DNA from: Pisolithus tinctorius
Taxonomy: Eukaryota > Basidiomycota > Agaricomycetes > Boletales > Pisolithaceae
Length of the DNA: 64,000 nt
Assembly (NCBI GenBank): GCA_024663395.1
Contig: JANFAH010000016.1
Span: 62,001-126,000, forward strand
Direction of reading: 5' to 3'
Positions 19,092-30,890 of this stretch are shown in pieces. The notes below the pieces were generated by a model. It was not told the DNA's origin, made no database searches, and saw only the letters and a list, made by a program, of their open reading frames with translations. The translations under genes and the position numbers were made by a program. Positions within the stretch are counted from its first letter, which is position 1. Each line of letters starts with the position of its first letter.

Positions 19092-21706
19092 AGATCTATA
19101 CTAAGATTGATCTTCGGCATACCTACCATCTTGTCCGGATTGCCCCAGGCGATGAATGGAAGACCACATTCTGGACTCAGTATGGATCTTACGAGTGGTT
19201 AGTAATGCCTTTCAGCCTCACCAATGCCCTGGCCGCATTCCAACGCTTCGTGAATACCATTTTTGCGGACATGTTGGATGTCTGCATAGTCATCTACTTA
19301 GATGACATCCTAATCTACTCTGGAGATAAAGAATCACATAAGCAGCATGTCTGAGAGGTACTCCGCCGGCTTTGGCTTCATGGCCTTTATGCAAAGCCAG
19401 AGAAATGTGAGTTCCACTTGGACTCGGTCGAGTACCTCGGATTCCACCTCTCCCCTGCCAGCCTCACGATGTCCAAGGAAAAGGTCCAGACCATCTGCGA
19501 TTGGCCTGAGCCTCACAAGGTCAAGGACATTCAGTCTTTCCTCGGATTCACCAACTTCTACTGCCGGTTTATCTTTAACTACTCAGACATTGTCGTACCA
19601 CTGACTCAGCTTACCTGCAAGGGGGCTCCTTGGAACTTCTCTGAGGAGTGCCGCTGGTCTTTTAACAACCTCAAGGCCGCCTTCACCACTGCGCCGGTCT
19701 TAACTCATTTCATCCCCGGGGCCCCCATCACCATCGAGACCGATGCATCGGACTATGCCATCGCCAGCATTCTGTCTATTACCTGCGGTGACAGCCAGAT
19801 TCATCCAGTCGCCTTCTACTCCCAAACCCTAACCACCCCAGAGTTGAATTATGATACCCACGATAAGGAATTGCTTGCTATTTTCGAAGCATTCTGAACC
19901 TGGCACCACTACCTTGAGGGCTCGGCCTCACCGGTCGATGTTGTTACTGACCACAAGAATCTTGAGTACTTTTCTACCTCTAAAGTACTCACCCACCACC
20001 AAGCTCACTGGTCTGAGTTCCTGTCTCAGTTCAACATGATCATTAGATTCAGGCCCGGTAAGCTCGGGGCTAAGCCCAATGCCCTAACTAGACGATGGGA
20101 CATCTACCCCAAAGAGGGGGATAGTGGCTATGCCCAAGTGAACCTGCAGAACCTGAGACCGGTCTTCACCCAGGAGCAGCTAGCGGTCTCCCTTTGTGCT
20201 ACATACCTCAAGTACCTGGTCTTATGAGCAGTTGCCCTAATGGATGTCGAAAGGTTACACAATGATATCCTGACCACACTGCCAGATGACCTGGTCTCAC
20301 AAATCTGCCTGTCCAACATGACTGATCCCCAGTGGTCAGTAGATGACACTGGCTTCCTTTGGCTTGATGGAAGGATCTACGTGCTGGACTCAAATGATCT
20401 CCGCCTCAGGGTCTTGCGCCTTAAGCATGACCATCCCCTGTCCAGCCACTTTGGCCAAAACCGAACCCTAGAGCTCATTCGGCGTGAATATACCTGGCCC
20501 GGCCTCAGGACATTCATCAAAGACTATGTCTGGTCTTGCACGGCCTGTGCTCGGGCTAAGGTTCCCCGCCATTGGCCTTACAGCCTTCTCAAGCAACTCC
20601 CAGTGCCGGAGAAGCCATGGAATTCTATCTCTATGGATTTCATCGAGCAGCTCCTGGCCTCAACCAGCTTCACAGCCATCCTCATTGTAGTTGACCAGCT
20701 CTCCAAGCAGGCCATATTCATCCCCACCCACGACACCATAACAGCCCCAGAACTCGCCAAATTGTTCCTACTCCATGTCTTTTCTAAGCATGGAGTACCG
20801 GCCCATGTAACCTCAGACCAAGGTTCAGAGTTCGTGTCTCACTTCTTCCAGTCACTTGGTAAGGCCTTAGACATGCACTTACATTTCACCTTGGGCTACC
20901 ACCCCGAAGGTGATGGCCAGACTGAGCGGACTAACCAGACCCTTGAACAATACCTCCAAGTCTACTGTAACTACCAACAGGACAATTGGGCCAACCTATT
21001 ACCTCTGGCAGAGTTCACTTATAACAATGCCCCTAGCGCTACTACCGGTGTCTCACCATTCTTTGCTAACAAGGGCTACCACCCTAACATCTCAGTGTAC
21101 CTGGAGCGCAACCTCACCTCCACTCAGGCTCGTGACTATGCAGTTGACTTGGATTCACTGCATCAATACCTATGGGAAGAAATGACCCTCGCTCAACAAC
21201 AATACCAAGGCCCGGCTGATGCCAAATGCATGCCAGCTCTGAACTTCAAGGTTGGTGACCAGGTATATGTCAAGGCCAAATACTTCCGGTCAACTCGGCC
21301 TTCTAAGAAGCTCTCAGAGAAGAATCTTGGGCCATATCCAGTCATAGCTCAGGCTGGTACCCACTCATTCACACTGCGCCTGCCGGACTCAATGTGCGCG
21401 GTGCACCCGGTCTTCCATGTTTCCCAACTCAAGCCGGCCGTCCCTAACACCATCCCGAACCGGACTCAACCACCACCCCCACCAGTCGAAGTCGATGGTG
21501 AACTAGAATTCGAGGTAGCAGAAATTCTCGACTCTAAGGTCGACCAGCGTCACTGGTGTTGGTTACAGTATCTAGTCTGGTGGACTGGCTATGAGGGGAC
21601 TGATGAAGAAACTACTTGGGTACTCGCTACAGAGCTTGACAATGCTTCTGAACTCGTCCAAGAATTTCACTCCAGCTATCCCAGTAAACCTGGACCATAT
21701 CAATAA
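19092..21706 (+). pseudogene. pol: pol of element 2, 3' part, with CpG-derived stops
   Basis: Continues the RT from the catalytic region through RNase H, integrase and chromodomain to the TAA at 21704-21706. It aligns to element 3 without a gap that I could see. Three in-frame TGA stops occur at 19352-19354 (CGA in element 3), 19895-19897 (CGG) and 20225-20227 (CGA). Much of the remaining difference is C-to-T or G-to-A at former CpG sites. The integrase to chromodomain part (20240-21706) is still open for 488 codons. Confidence 0.93.
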
Positions 21707-21875
21707 GGACCGGTCTCAACTGGCCTCAGCTTCTTTTCTGTTTTCTATCGGTATCTAGTTTTCTTTGATCTCTTACTTACCTCGTTTTCCCTTTCTTCTG
21801 TTTCTCTTACTTTACTGGACACCGGACGCATGACATTTGCAGAAGGAAAAAACTACAAGACCATATGCTATGAAA

Positions 21876-22926
21876 CTACTCAGCCTCGGCCATGGGTTCA
21901 TCTTCCCCTCTGGCCTCCTCCTCCTCGTCTTCGCTGTGGGTTCTTAACCAGTTGGCCTCCTCATGCAACTCATCAGAGTCGAGCTCAGATGAGCCCGAGT
22001 CTGAGGGGGACACCGCCATGCCAAAGCCATAGGACTCGTCGAGCAGCGACTCGAGCACATCAGCTATGCAGCCCAAGTTCTCAGCCACAGTCTCATGAAG
22101 CTCGAAGAGCCCCGCCAGGTTGTTGGCAATGAGCCCCGTGACATCAATAAGCTGCTTGAGCTTTTCTTCTAAGCCTGAGGGTCCCCCTGCACTGGCCTTC
22201 CTCACCCCGCTCCCACCGGCCTTGGGCTCATCAATCTCCAGCACCTCAGTCGGCCTGGACTTCGCCCACTTCCTCTGGCTCAGCCTGGGCTTGGGCATCC
22301 CATCATCGGCCTTCCGCTTCTTCCCTTTGTCGGCCTTGACCTTGGGACCAGCCTCGGCGTCCTTCCTGTCTCCTGGCCACTGGCACTTGCCCTTCAATAG
22401 GTTGCACCGAACGCAGGCAACCCGCTTCTTATTGCCATCTATGAGGAACTCACAGGTGACCTTAGCTCGGGAGCAGCGAGTACATCTAACAGAGGAGATT
22501 AAATGAAAAAAACACACAAGGTTGAAAGAGTACTCACCCGGGGTCCATAACCACCTTCCTCACCTCCCCCCCAGCCTCATCTCCCTTGTCGGCCTCGACC
22601 TTACATTTCTGCTCAGCCTCCTTCTCCTCCTCGGCTCTGCACTTCTCTTCTTCCTCACGAGCCCTTTGCTCCTCGGCCTCCTGCACTATCCTCTCGGCCT
22701 CAGCTTGCTCTCTCACCACCCTCTTGGCCTCAAGCCAAGCCTGCTCCTCCTGCCAGGCTTGCTTGGCCGCCTTTTGCCTTTTTCTCTCCTTTGCCTTTGC
22801 CTTCATCACCTCCTCTTTGTCATTGGTGTCATACCTGATGGCGTCGTCCGCTGCCTGGGTCCAGTTGACGATGACCTGGCCTTCATCATTGTTGCCAGTC
22901 ATGCTGATCGGCCTCGATTCGGACAT
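21876..22926 (-). CDS. Antisense two-exon gene of element 2: coiled coil plus Zn2Cys6-like cluster
   Basis: Exon 1 is 22926-22538 and exon 2 is 22485-21876 with a 52-nt intron (GTGAGT...GTTAG); together 999 nt, 332 codons and a stop, with no break. The start MSESRPIS leads into a Lys/Glu/Arg/Ala-rich coiled coil (residues about 45-115). The splice forms MDPG followed by a cluster with spacing C-x2-C-x6-C-x12-C-x2-C-x6-C, matching the Zn(II)2Cys6 pattern. An Asp/Ser/Glu-rich tail follows. The gene lies antisense to gag-pol, so its intron cannot be removed from the retrotransposition RNA. The two copies share gene structure and splice sites. A DNA-binding or regulatory role is inference from the cysteine spacing only. 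Confidence 0.72.
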
Positions 22927-23063
22927 GATGAATAGGATGAGAAAGAAAGACACAAGGGGCTTAGCAAGCCACAAGTATCGGTTTTTCAAACTCAGCCAAT
23001 TTTCGGACTCAGCCTGCCACTCTCACAGGGGTCTCATGGGTTCGACCCCTAAGAGGGGGATAC

Positions 23064-23585
23064 TGTCATAGTCATGCCTCGACCCTGGCTGGACTCGGCC
23101 TCGCACTCACTCAGTCCAGCCTTGGCCTCACCTGTCCCATATCTCCAGTTGGTCTAGCATGGTGGACACTGCTTTGCAGTGTCTGTCATTTGGTTAAGTC
23201 CTGCCCAGTCTTGTCCCTGGTCCACCTGTCCTGGTCTCCGTTACCTTAGTCATACATTAGTAATCCTTGCCTTACCAATCATCTTAGCAATCCTTGCGAG
23301 ACCGGCATTACCGGTCTCTGTACTATAGCTACTCTAGTATATAAGCTCATAGATACTCGGCCTGTAGACCTCAGTCTGAAATCAACTAAGTATACTCTGA
23401 TAACCCTGTCTCAGCCTCGGACTCAGACTGGGACCCACACAAGGGAATAGCGCTGTACTCTCAGTCACTAAGTCCAAACAGTCCAATCTTCTGTACTCTT
23501 GTCTCCCCTCTTGATCCCGACCCCTCGGCCTCACACCCACTTCAGTCTCCAGTCTGGCCTCAACCCGGACATCCCATACTTGACA
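23064..23585 (+). repeat. 3' LTR of element 2
   Basis: 522 bp, TGTCATAG...TTGACA, followed by the target duplication GGAAC. It differs from the 5' LTR at about 40 sites, all transitions as far as I can see. Confidence 0.96.
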
Positions 23586-23590
23586 GGAAC

Positions 23591-25172
23591 ACAATGCATG
23601 TGATGATATAAACATCATGCAGCTGTGAACAGAAATAAGGCAGCAAGGGGTGTAACAGAACCTGATGCCCTCCCATCTGACCTCCAACCTCTGACTCTGA
23701 CCTCTGTCCCCAGAACTTTCCTCTGTACTCCTCCACTCCTTGTTTGTCACATATCTTGCCACCCAGTGGTCAGATTCACTTTGGACTTTGTCCACTGTAC
23801 TCCACAGCTCAACCTGCTCCTACTCCACCCTAAGAGGAAGTCAGGGGAGTTGTGTGACTCTGACACTATCAGTGATCATTTTCAAATTCTACCTTAAATA
23901 TACAAGCCTTTGGCTCACAGCTGCTTCACAGCCTCCCACTACCCACTGGCAGGGGGTTGTTTGGTTACCCCTGGGCAAGAGGGTTGCCCAACTACCCCCA
24001 GCAAGGAGGGTTGTCCAGGGCTTCCCCATCACACCCCCTGGCTGTCCATATCCCATTGGTAACCTTTGACTTACATCACCTCCCCCAGATCAAGAAGAAC
24101 TGGTCTTGACACCCTGCTACATAGCACCCTGCTTCTGTTACCCTTAACTATCAGTACTATCTTCATCACAACTAGTTACATTGATGCCACAAATTCCCCT
24201 TGACAATAGAAATCCTCAGCAAAATATTTATTTTCCACTCCAGTGTCTTGTTGGTCTATGAGATATCCTTTATTACCAGTGTTCTATAGTACTGACAGCC
24301 CATAGTTGCCTGTTAGATATTTCAACAGAAAAGGCCATTTCACAATTTTTAGCAGAGTTTGAATGGCTCTGCAGGAGTTTGAAATCATTGCCACAACCCC
24401 GCACATCCCCAGAACTCAGTATTGGACAACCGTGGGAAAAGTTGCACATGGTTTTTGTTGTACAAAAGCAGAAGTTTTATATTACTTAGCAAAATTTGTG
24501 AAATACACAAAATAGTTGTCAACTATCGGCAATTTTTTTCACATTCTCCCTTAGATATATGAATAAAAATAAATGAATAAATAAATATATGATGATATGA
24601 TGATATGATCTTCCAGCATGCCCAAATGACTCCCCTGGTTTGTTGTTATGTTGGTTCCAGTGAAACTAGAGCAGTTGGTTGTATGATAGCAATATAGACA
24701 TTTTTTCAGTTTGGTGGCAAAGAAACAGTCAGGATCATCCCGCGCTCCCACAACCGCCCTCATCCAATGATGTACAGGACGTCCAATCAACTGTTTCGAT
24801 AGTTTGTCCAAAGAAATCAACTACGTGGAGATCTACGGGACTGCATTACGTCTGAGAGGTAGATCCGGGTTAAGGTCCCAGTGGTTAAGGTAGGAAATCA
24901 TTCGCTTTAATCGTCATACTCGAGGTTATAAGTACAGTCAATCAAACTGGATTATTCTAGGTTAAGTCCTCAGAGGGTTCAACGAGACTGACCGACGGTG
25001 ATTTCAGACCACAGGCACCGCGACCAACCATGGGTGCCCTGATATCGGTTATATTGTGTTCTTGTAAACTGCCAAACACCTGTAGAGGATCAGAAGAGGA
25101 ACGTGAAACCAGATCGGCAAGTAAAATCGGTAAATCTTTGCACGGAATTTGGATGTGTCTTGAGGATAGCTC
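23591..25172. other. No recognised gene; transposon debris grading into gene space
   Basis: To about 24.1 kb the sequence has short direct repeats (gggttgtttggtta, agggttgcccaacta, ggagggttgtccagg) typical of decayed LTR material. From 24.2 to 24.8 kb it is AT-rich, with a gatgatat repeat at about 24589-24608. The style changes to ordinary fungal gene space near 24.8 kb. Nothing coding is supported. Confidence 0.4.
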
Positions 25173-27473
25173 TCATTGACGTGACTTGATCGACAGCGAC
25201 GAACGAAACGGGGAATGGCTTCTCGTCGCAGTGTCCTTCAAGAGATTCTCCCTATACTCCGCAGGCACGAACTCTTCAAACAGCATGACCATCGTTTCCG
25301 TGCGTGGATCGACGCCCGGTCTGACCGAGGTCTCGTTGACTGGAAGCGCTTTGAACTCGACCTTATGATGTCACGCTTCAGAATTACTCCAAATCAGTTG
25401 TGAAGCGGCTAGACTCACCAAGGCCCAGTTCGACTCCCTGTCAATCTTTTCTCCGTGTCCAATGGATGACCATCCGCTTCCGTATATCAGATCGCAAAAT
25501 ACGCTCAAAAACGCTTCCTCGATCACTACCTCAGATCCTACGACCGGTTCCGAGTCCAATTCAATCTGAGGTTGCTGTACGTGCTGAGCCTTCCTTAACT
25601 TTCTAGCGATACTGACACTGCGAGTGAACGATGGAACTCCTTTGTGAATCGCTGGGCTGCTCTGGTGAAGTGATATATCAAGGAAGTCGCCGGGCCGCGA
25701 AAATCCGATAGCTGCAAAGTCATTCCAGTTCATCGTTCGACGCTTCTCGGGAGGTATCTACAGACAAAACCCTAATTTAAGCGATCATCAGACATATTGG
25801 AAACCACGACTTACCATTTTAAGATTCTCATTCGGGTTCAACTCAAGTCCTTCGCCGTTGACAGCGGAGGAGCCAAAGCCCGCCTTCTCAAACTCCACCC
25901 ATTTCTTCTCTGTCAAGGACTTAAAGCGTTGAGAGCCTGTATAATATCCAAGACCTAACGCCAGCCTGAGTGGATCGTCTACATCAACCCCAGGACTCCA
26001 AGAAGTGGCGGTCGTAGGCACGTCCGACACTTGACCAGTGTAGGGGCAGAAATCGTGAGGTAAATTCATTCTCTTCATGTACCCCTCGGAGAATGACGGC
26101 TGTAGTTGAAGGGCAGACGGAGCGATACGTTCCCACTCCTTCGACGCTGCAACGCCGCTACGTTTTGCGGCTCGACCTCTAGAACTTGGCGCCCAGCTTG
26201 CAGCCGTGTTGACGAGGTCAGGAGAGTACTTCGTAACGTTTCGGCGTACATGGACAACGCGTATTGTGCGTGCTCCACGACGGACTTGGAACCATCCTTG
26301 CGTGTCCTTGTCATATAGAACAGGCAGCATCGAAGGGTATCCCCTGATCCACTCCTTGAGGCGAGCAGGGGCCCTAAGAGGCGTAGTATTGCTGCGGGGA
26401 ACACGAGTGCCGACACCGGGTAGTGGAAGTGGAATACGTGGGGCGTCCTGCCAGCGGATGTACGCCAGCAAGACATGTTCCATGGCGATGACTGCGTACA
26501 GATATTGGACATATGTGTGGTGGAATGGAAGACCGGGCGGTCCGAGACCAAATAGCAATGGCCCAAAGGACGACGACAGCGTTGACGGCGTATGACCAGA
26601 CGCAGAGCCGTGAGCGACGAAACGGGTGAGGAGGTCGAGCAACGTCAACAGAATTGATCGGAGAGCGTGCGGTGATTGTGGCAGAAATGTTGAGAAGTGT
26701 GTGTGCGGGTAACTGAGAGCTGGGATGCGAGACCGTGAATCAATTACATGAATTGTCATGCCTCGTGCGTACGTATGATTTGGGAAATACATACCTGCTT
26801 CTGAATCACGGAACTCCGTGTAGTGTTCCCAAGAAATGAGACCCCGCATCGCCTGTCCTCCAGTGACTCTCACGACCCGTGCAAGACCCCACCGTAGGCA
26901 CATGCCAAGTTCATGTGCGCCTGCAAGGTGTGCCTCCTGACGCCAGCGATACTCTGCTTCGTTGGAGGATGGATCTGCGCAAGTATCGAGGAACGCGGAG
27001 ATCAGCTGGTTGATGGCAGAGGAGGAGATATCAAGAGCAAGAGCAGAAAATATGAAGGGAGTGGTGAGGTACCGGGTGGCAAGTTCATCCGAAACGACCT
27101 CCACGAGCCTTTCCAGTTCGTTGATGCCAAGGACGACGTGGCACTCAAAGGAGAGGTATCCGTACTCGTATCGGGGGGCGTCGTGGGTTCCCTTGCGACG
27201 GTGGTCAAGGTTGAGAGGCAGAAACCCGCCGTCAGGGACTTGGGCGATGGTATTTGGGACGCGGACCTCACTCTTGGCACGTTTAGACGAGGATACAAGG
27301 CGTCGTCGCAGTTTCGCCCCCTGGGTCCTCGTTTGGTCACTGCTCGAGGCACTCCTCTTTGTATGGGTTAAATCATCGTCGGCGCCAGTCGTGGTATGAA
27401 GGCCGTCACTTGTTGCGCGGGATATCCTGGATAAAATTGATTTCGTCTTGACACGAGAAAATAGACTCGACAT
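25173..27473 (-). CDS. Msb1/Mug8-domain protein (RhoGAP-like fold)
   Basis: Four exons inferred: 27473-26795, 26719-25815, 25757-25419 and 25361-25173, with GT-AG introns (GTATGT...CCCAG, GTAAGT...GTAG, GTGAGT...AAG). This gives about 703 residues. After a basic Ser-rich N-terminus (MSSLFSRVKTKSILSRIS), residues about 105-360 resemble the Msb1/Mug8 domain of fungal morphogenesis proteins: YGYLSFECHVVLGINELERL, FSTFLPQSPHALRSILLTLL, FGPLLFGLG and a MEHVLLAYIRWQ helix. Exon 3 has the family-like VIEEAFLSVFCDLIYGSGW and NWAL. Msb1 relatives act in polarised growth and Rho signalling. The predicted protein ends soon after LFEEFVPAEYRENL; relatives are often longer, so the 3' end may be truncated near the transposon boundary. 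Confidence 0.75.
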
Positions 27474-28841
27474 GACGCAGGAATGGAAACGAGTACGTCA
27501 ACGCTTGTGTACTAATAACGCAAGTTGGAGCGCAAAGGACTTGACAAGCTAGAGTCTCGATTGCCAGCAGACGCAGAGTCGGACGACGTCACAGAGTCGT
27601 CAACTGGTGCGGTTGCGATAGGTCGACCGCAAAGTGCCCAGACTGGGCCGCACACGCCTGTCGTGGCACCCATGAGTACGATTGCAACTTCGCTTCCGAA
27701 AGCAGCCAAACTACATACTCCGATCGTACTTACGGAAAAACCTTTGGAAAGTTGGTGTCGGGATTACGAGCGACGTATGGAGGTGTAAGAGACGTGAAGA
27801 TTATCAGGTGATAGGCGGAGGGGGACTTTTCGTCTTTGGTTCCGTAGCCTGTATCTATCCTGCTACTTTATAGATGAAGTGAATTTCACGATAAGAGGGA
27901 GTGATCTCATCGACCGCTATCTCACTGCTGGACCGCACGCGGTGCGCTGAGCCGCCCCGTCGCTGTACGGTCCGCCCGGGTGGCGAATGGATGATAGAAT
28001 ATTGTCGACATTGTACTGCTGTCATCCCACAGCTCTTTTACCTAACTGGTACTAGTGGCCGGTAGCCGCGTCGGAGGAGCGGAAACCGTTCTCCAAATCC
28101 CTCAGCAAAAAGTTGTTATTCTATAATGCTCGGTCGAGCGCAGCGGCAGAGTCTGTGTTCCCGGACAATGTTCACGTGACTTGCAAAGTACTGTCGCCGT
28201 GGGCTGTGCGCATTACAGTAATATCAAAGCCCTCCGGGCGCTCCTGGACGCATTTGGAAAAAACACGCAGCAAATTTTTATCTATGTAGGATGGTAGATC
28301 CGTAACTTGAACCTGTGTTGGTTCTAGTCCGGCGCAAACGCATTCAGAAATTGGGCCCGCTCGGGGCGTATCATCTTCACCTTCACAGTCGGTGGCGCCC
28401 ACAACTACATATAACCTTGGTGACCCTGGTAGACTGTGGTGCCAGCTTGCAGGAATTGGGAGAAACCGCGGCCAAAGCGTCACATACCTCGAGTTGATCC
28501 GTATGATTTGGAGGTGCAGTTTACGGCATAGAGGGTTGAAACAGCGTATCCATATAATACTGCTTGCTATGAGGGTTGCCCCTGTTGGAGTATGTGTGCT
28601 TCTCAATCGACCTCAATACAGTCATCGCCCACATCTCGGAGACGGACCCTTTGCATTTTGCGCCACTATTACATAATAAACTGTCGCAGTAACCACTCTC
28701 CTTCTCATATTTGAAATAGTCCGACACATTAGGTAGGGAAAGGCATATAAGTGGGTACCACAGTATAGAAAGGGTATCTCATATACATATGTACGTATGT
28801 ATACCATCTTGTGAACCGATTGCGAAAGTCACATCTGCAGA
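27474..28841. other. Intergenic; part of the duplicated segment, no gene seen
   Basis: Upstream region of the Msb1-like gene and downstream region of the minus-strand gene ending at 28842. Stretches at about 27737-28220 recur at 34,911-35,370 (for example aaaaacctttggaaag and gacttgcaaagtact), marking the segmental duplication. Confidence 0.5.
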
Positions 28842-30890
28842 TCATATGGTATATGGATCCACTCGACGTATGCACCTCGGTTGCGGCCTCTCCCAGTCCT
28901 CTGCAGGCTCGCCGTGGGGTGGTCGGCCCCCTCGAGGTGGCCGGGTCGGGATAGGCTCCTCACCCACCGGTGGCTGTGAAGGTGAAGGCGAGCGGGGATC
29001 TCCATTCTCGGGTTGCCGGGGTCGAGGCCTGTGAGGCATCGGGAAACCGACTGGCCAGGTGGTAAGGTAACACATTTCCTAGGTGGTGGTGATGGGTCAG
29101 TTCATGTGCATACTTGAATGCATCGTCGTGAATGAATACCTCTGGACCACATGCGGGCCGACACTTCACCCACGCATTCCAGTCCAACCACGCCATCAAC
29201 TCATCGATGTCTTTCTTCCATATCTTCATCATGTTTTCGATCGCATGCACGTCCCGCTCATTGTCTGTACCCATAAATTGATCCACACCCGCTAAAACAT
29301 CCTAGCCCCCACATCTTTGTCACGACGCGACAAATCTCCCGCGTCGTATCGTGCACGGCATTCAATAACAGCTTTTCCGAAGACGTCATGGCGCCACCCT
29401 TTAACATACCTGTATGCGTCGTCGCGCACAATCTATACGCTGGGCGGGCCCAATCCAGCACATCCAACCCCGCTTCCTTGGTCTTTGGGAGAGTCGAAGG
29501 TGGTGTAACATCGACAAGGATATAAGGCGCCAGCATGTTCCCTAGCTGCACCTGCAGTCTTCATGGCGGTGTCCGTAATATTATCGGAGTCGCCGGAGTC
29601 CGGGCCTGTCGAATTGAGGAGGTGAATGGACGAACTCGAGACGTTCCGAATATCGATCAACGACCACCCGGATCAAAGCAAGCCAATCAATGCCACTACC
29701 AGACCGATATGCTGGTCTAGAGAGGACCTCTCCCAGACGAGCTCTGGCCTGTGTGACATCCTCATCAGATATATTCAATAAACGGTGGTTCCATCTTTCC
29801 GTCCCAAAGCGGGCAGGGACCAAAGACGGCACAAGTTCCGTATCGTAGAAAGAAACGAGGACCAGATAAATCAAGCTGGACGCGTGTCTCTCCTGGATAG
29901 CGATTGTGCCTGTGATCCGGCATATATTGCTTCAAACATACGGGAGGCTCTCGGACTTGTTCCGGGTTTTGCAAGGGTCAGGGAGGAGACAACACGGACG
30001 CTGGATGTGAAGTTGCAGAGCATGACTTCGCTGGTGTAACCGTCAGGAACACATAGCACGAAGTGGAAACCGTGACTACTGACAAGTCCATTTCCATCCT
30101 GTAATGCAAGTCAACTCACGAAACAGGGTGTATGAGGTACGAATGTTTACCTTACAAAGCCGTCGACGTCATATTCTCTACCCCATTCACACAAGGCTTC
30201 GATCCTGTCCCGCTCTTCGTATGCCCAATCCGGCTGGACTTTTCCCACGCAATGATATCTTTTGAGAGGCCGCGTTGTCACGAGAGTGAGGTGCCAGCAC
30301 CCATCCTCTCCATTGGTATTCCTACAGAACAAAATGGAGTGCTCCGGGTCGGTTGCGGTCCATTCTGGGCCGGGTGGAAGGCCGGAGTGCCAGGTTCCAT
30401 GGTATAAGAGTGTTCCAGGCGGCACGGTCCCCGGCACGATATTATGACCTACAGTCGAAAGGGGTTGGATCAATGGTACGAGCAGATGTAGCAGCAGTAT
30501 CCTCCACTTACCATTGCGCATGCGTGTATTTGGCCAGTGTTGGAGGAATGAATTAACGGTCTCAAATACGAGGTGAGCTGTCGAATTCACATTCGGAGGA
30601 TCATCTAGTCGCCATTTCATCATGAGGGCATCATCGTGATCGTCGCCAACGTGAAGGCTGGCAGCTGCATAATGAGGTTTATCAAAGGACAATAACCGCT
30701 CATCACCTAGCACTTCACCAGTGCCGCCTCCGTCATGTTGAGGACCGACGTGAGACGCTAGTGGTACCTGGACAGCATGACATAGGGCGCCAAAACCCGC
30801 TAATGTGCACCAGACGGCATTCTGTAACATACTCACCGAAACAAGGAATGGGTTCTTGTTCGAAGAGTCAAGGTAGCTGCGGATGTACAT
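28842..30890 (-). CDS. Uncharacterised Agaricomycete-type multi-exon protein
   Basis: Starts at the ATG of 30890-30888 with a hydrophobic leader (VWCTLAGFGALCHAV). Introns can be placed by GT-AG signals, for example the in-frame 63-nt one that joins RMRNG to HNIVPGTVPPG, and one rejoining MEMD to FEVMLCNFTSSV. Characteristic stretches are TLLYHGTWHSG, EWTATDPEHSILFCR, GCWHLTLVTTRPL, SGIDWLALIRVVVDRYS, LDWNAWVKCRPAC and a C-terminal PQPRCIRRVDPYTI. I recognise these as a large, functionally unknown family of mushroom fungi (from memory, not searched). Two one-base insertions (about 29,910 and 29,880) break the frame around HNRYPGETR and LVSFYDTE. The gene is absent from the second copy of the duplication. 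Confidence 0.6.

Larger units (their letters stand above)
7685..23585 (+). mobile_element. Element 2: old chromovirus, host of a nested insertion
   Basis: Complete Ty3/gypsy element with 522-bp LTRs (7685-8206 and 23064-23585) flanked by the perfect 5-bp target duplication GGAAC (7680-7684 and 23586-23590). Order: LTR, primer site, gag, pol, antisense gene, LTR. It is split by element 3 (10680-18227) and by an unrelated segment (about 18273-19091). Its two LTRs differ at roughly 40 places by eye, apparently all transitions, so it is much older than element 3 (7 differences). Pol carries at least three TGA stops where element 3 has CGA or CGG codons. Confidence 0.97.

Noticed and set aside
22534..23071. 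Plus-strand ORFs of 137-161 codons in the 3' region of element 2
   Set aside because: Leu/Ser-rich shadows of the charged coiled-coil exon on the minus strand.
25186..25606. Plus-strand ORFs (for example from 25215) that look like a small gene
   Set aside because: The minus strand of the same DNA is exons 3 and 4 of the Msb1-domain gene, with consensus splice sites and family-like residues. The plus frames are shadows.
26913..27399. Overlapping plus-strand ORFs of about 150 codons
   Set aside because: They lie wholly inside the first exon of the Msb1-domain gene on the minus strand.
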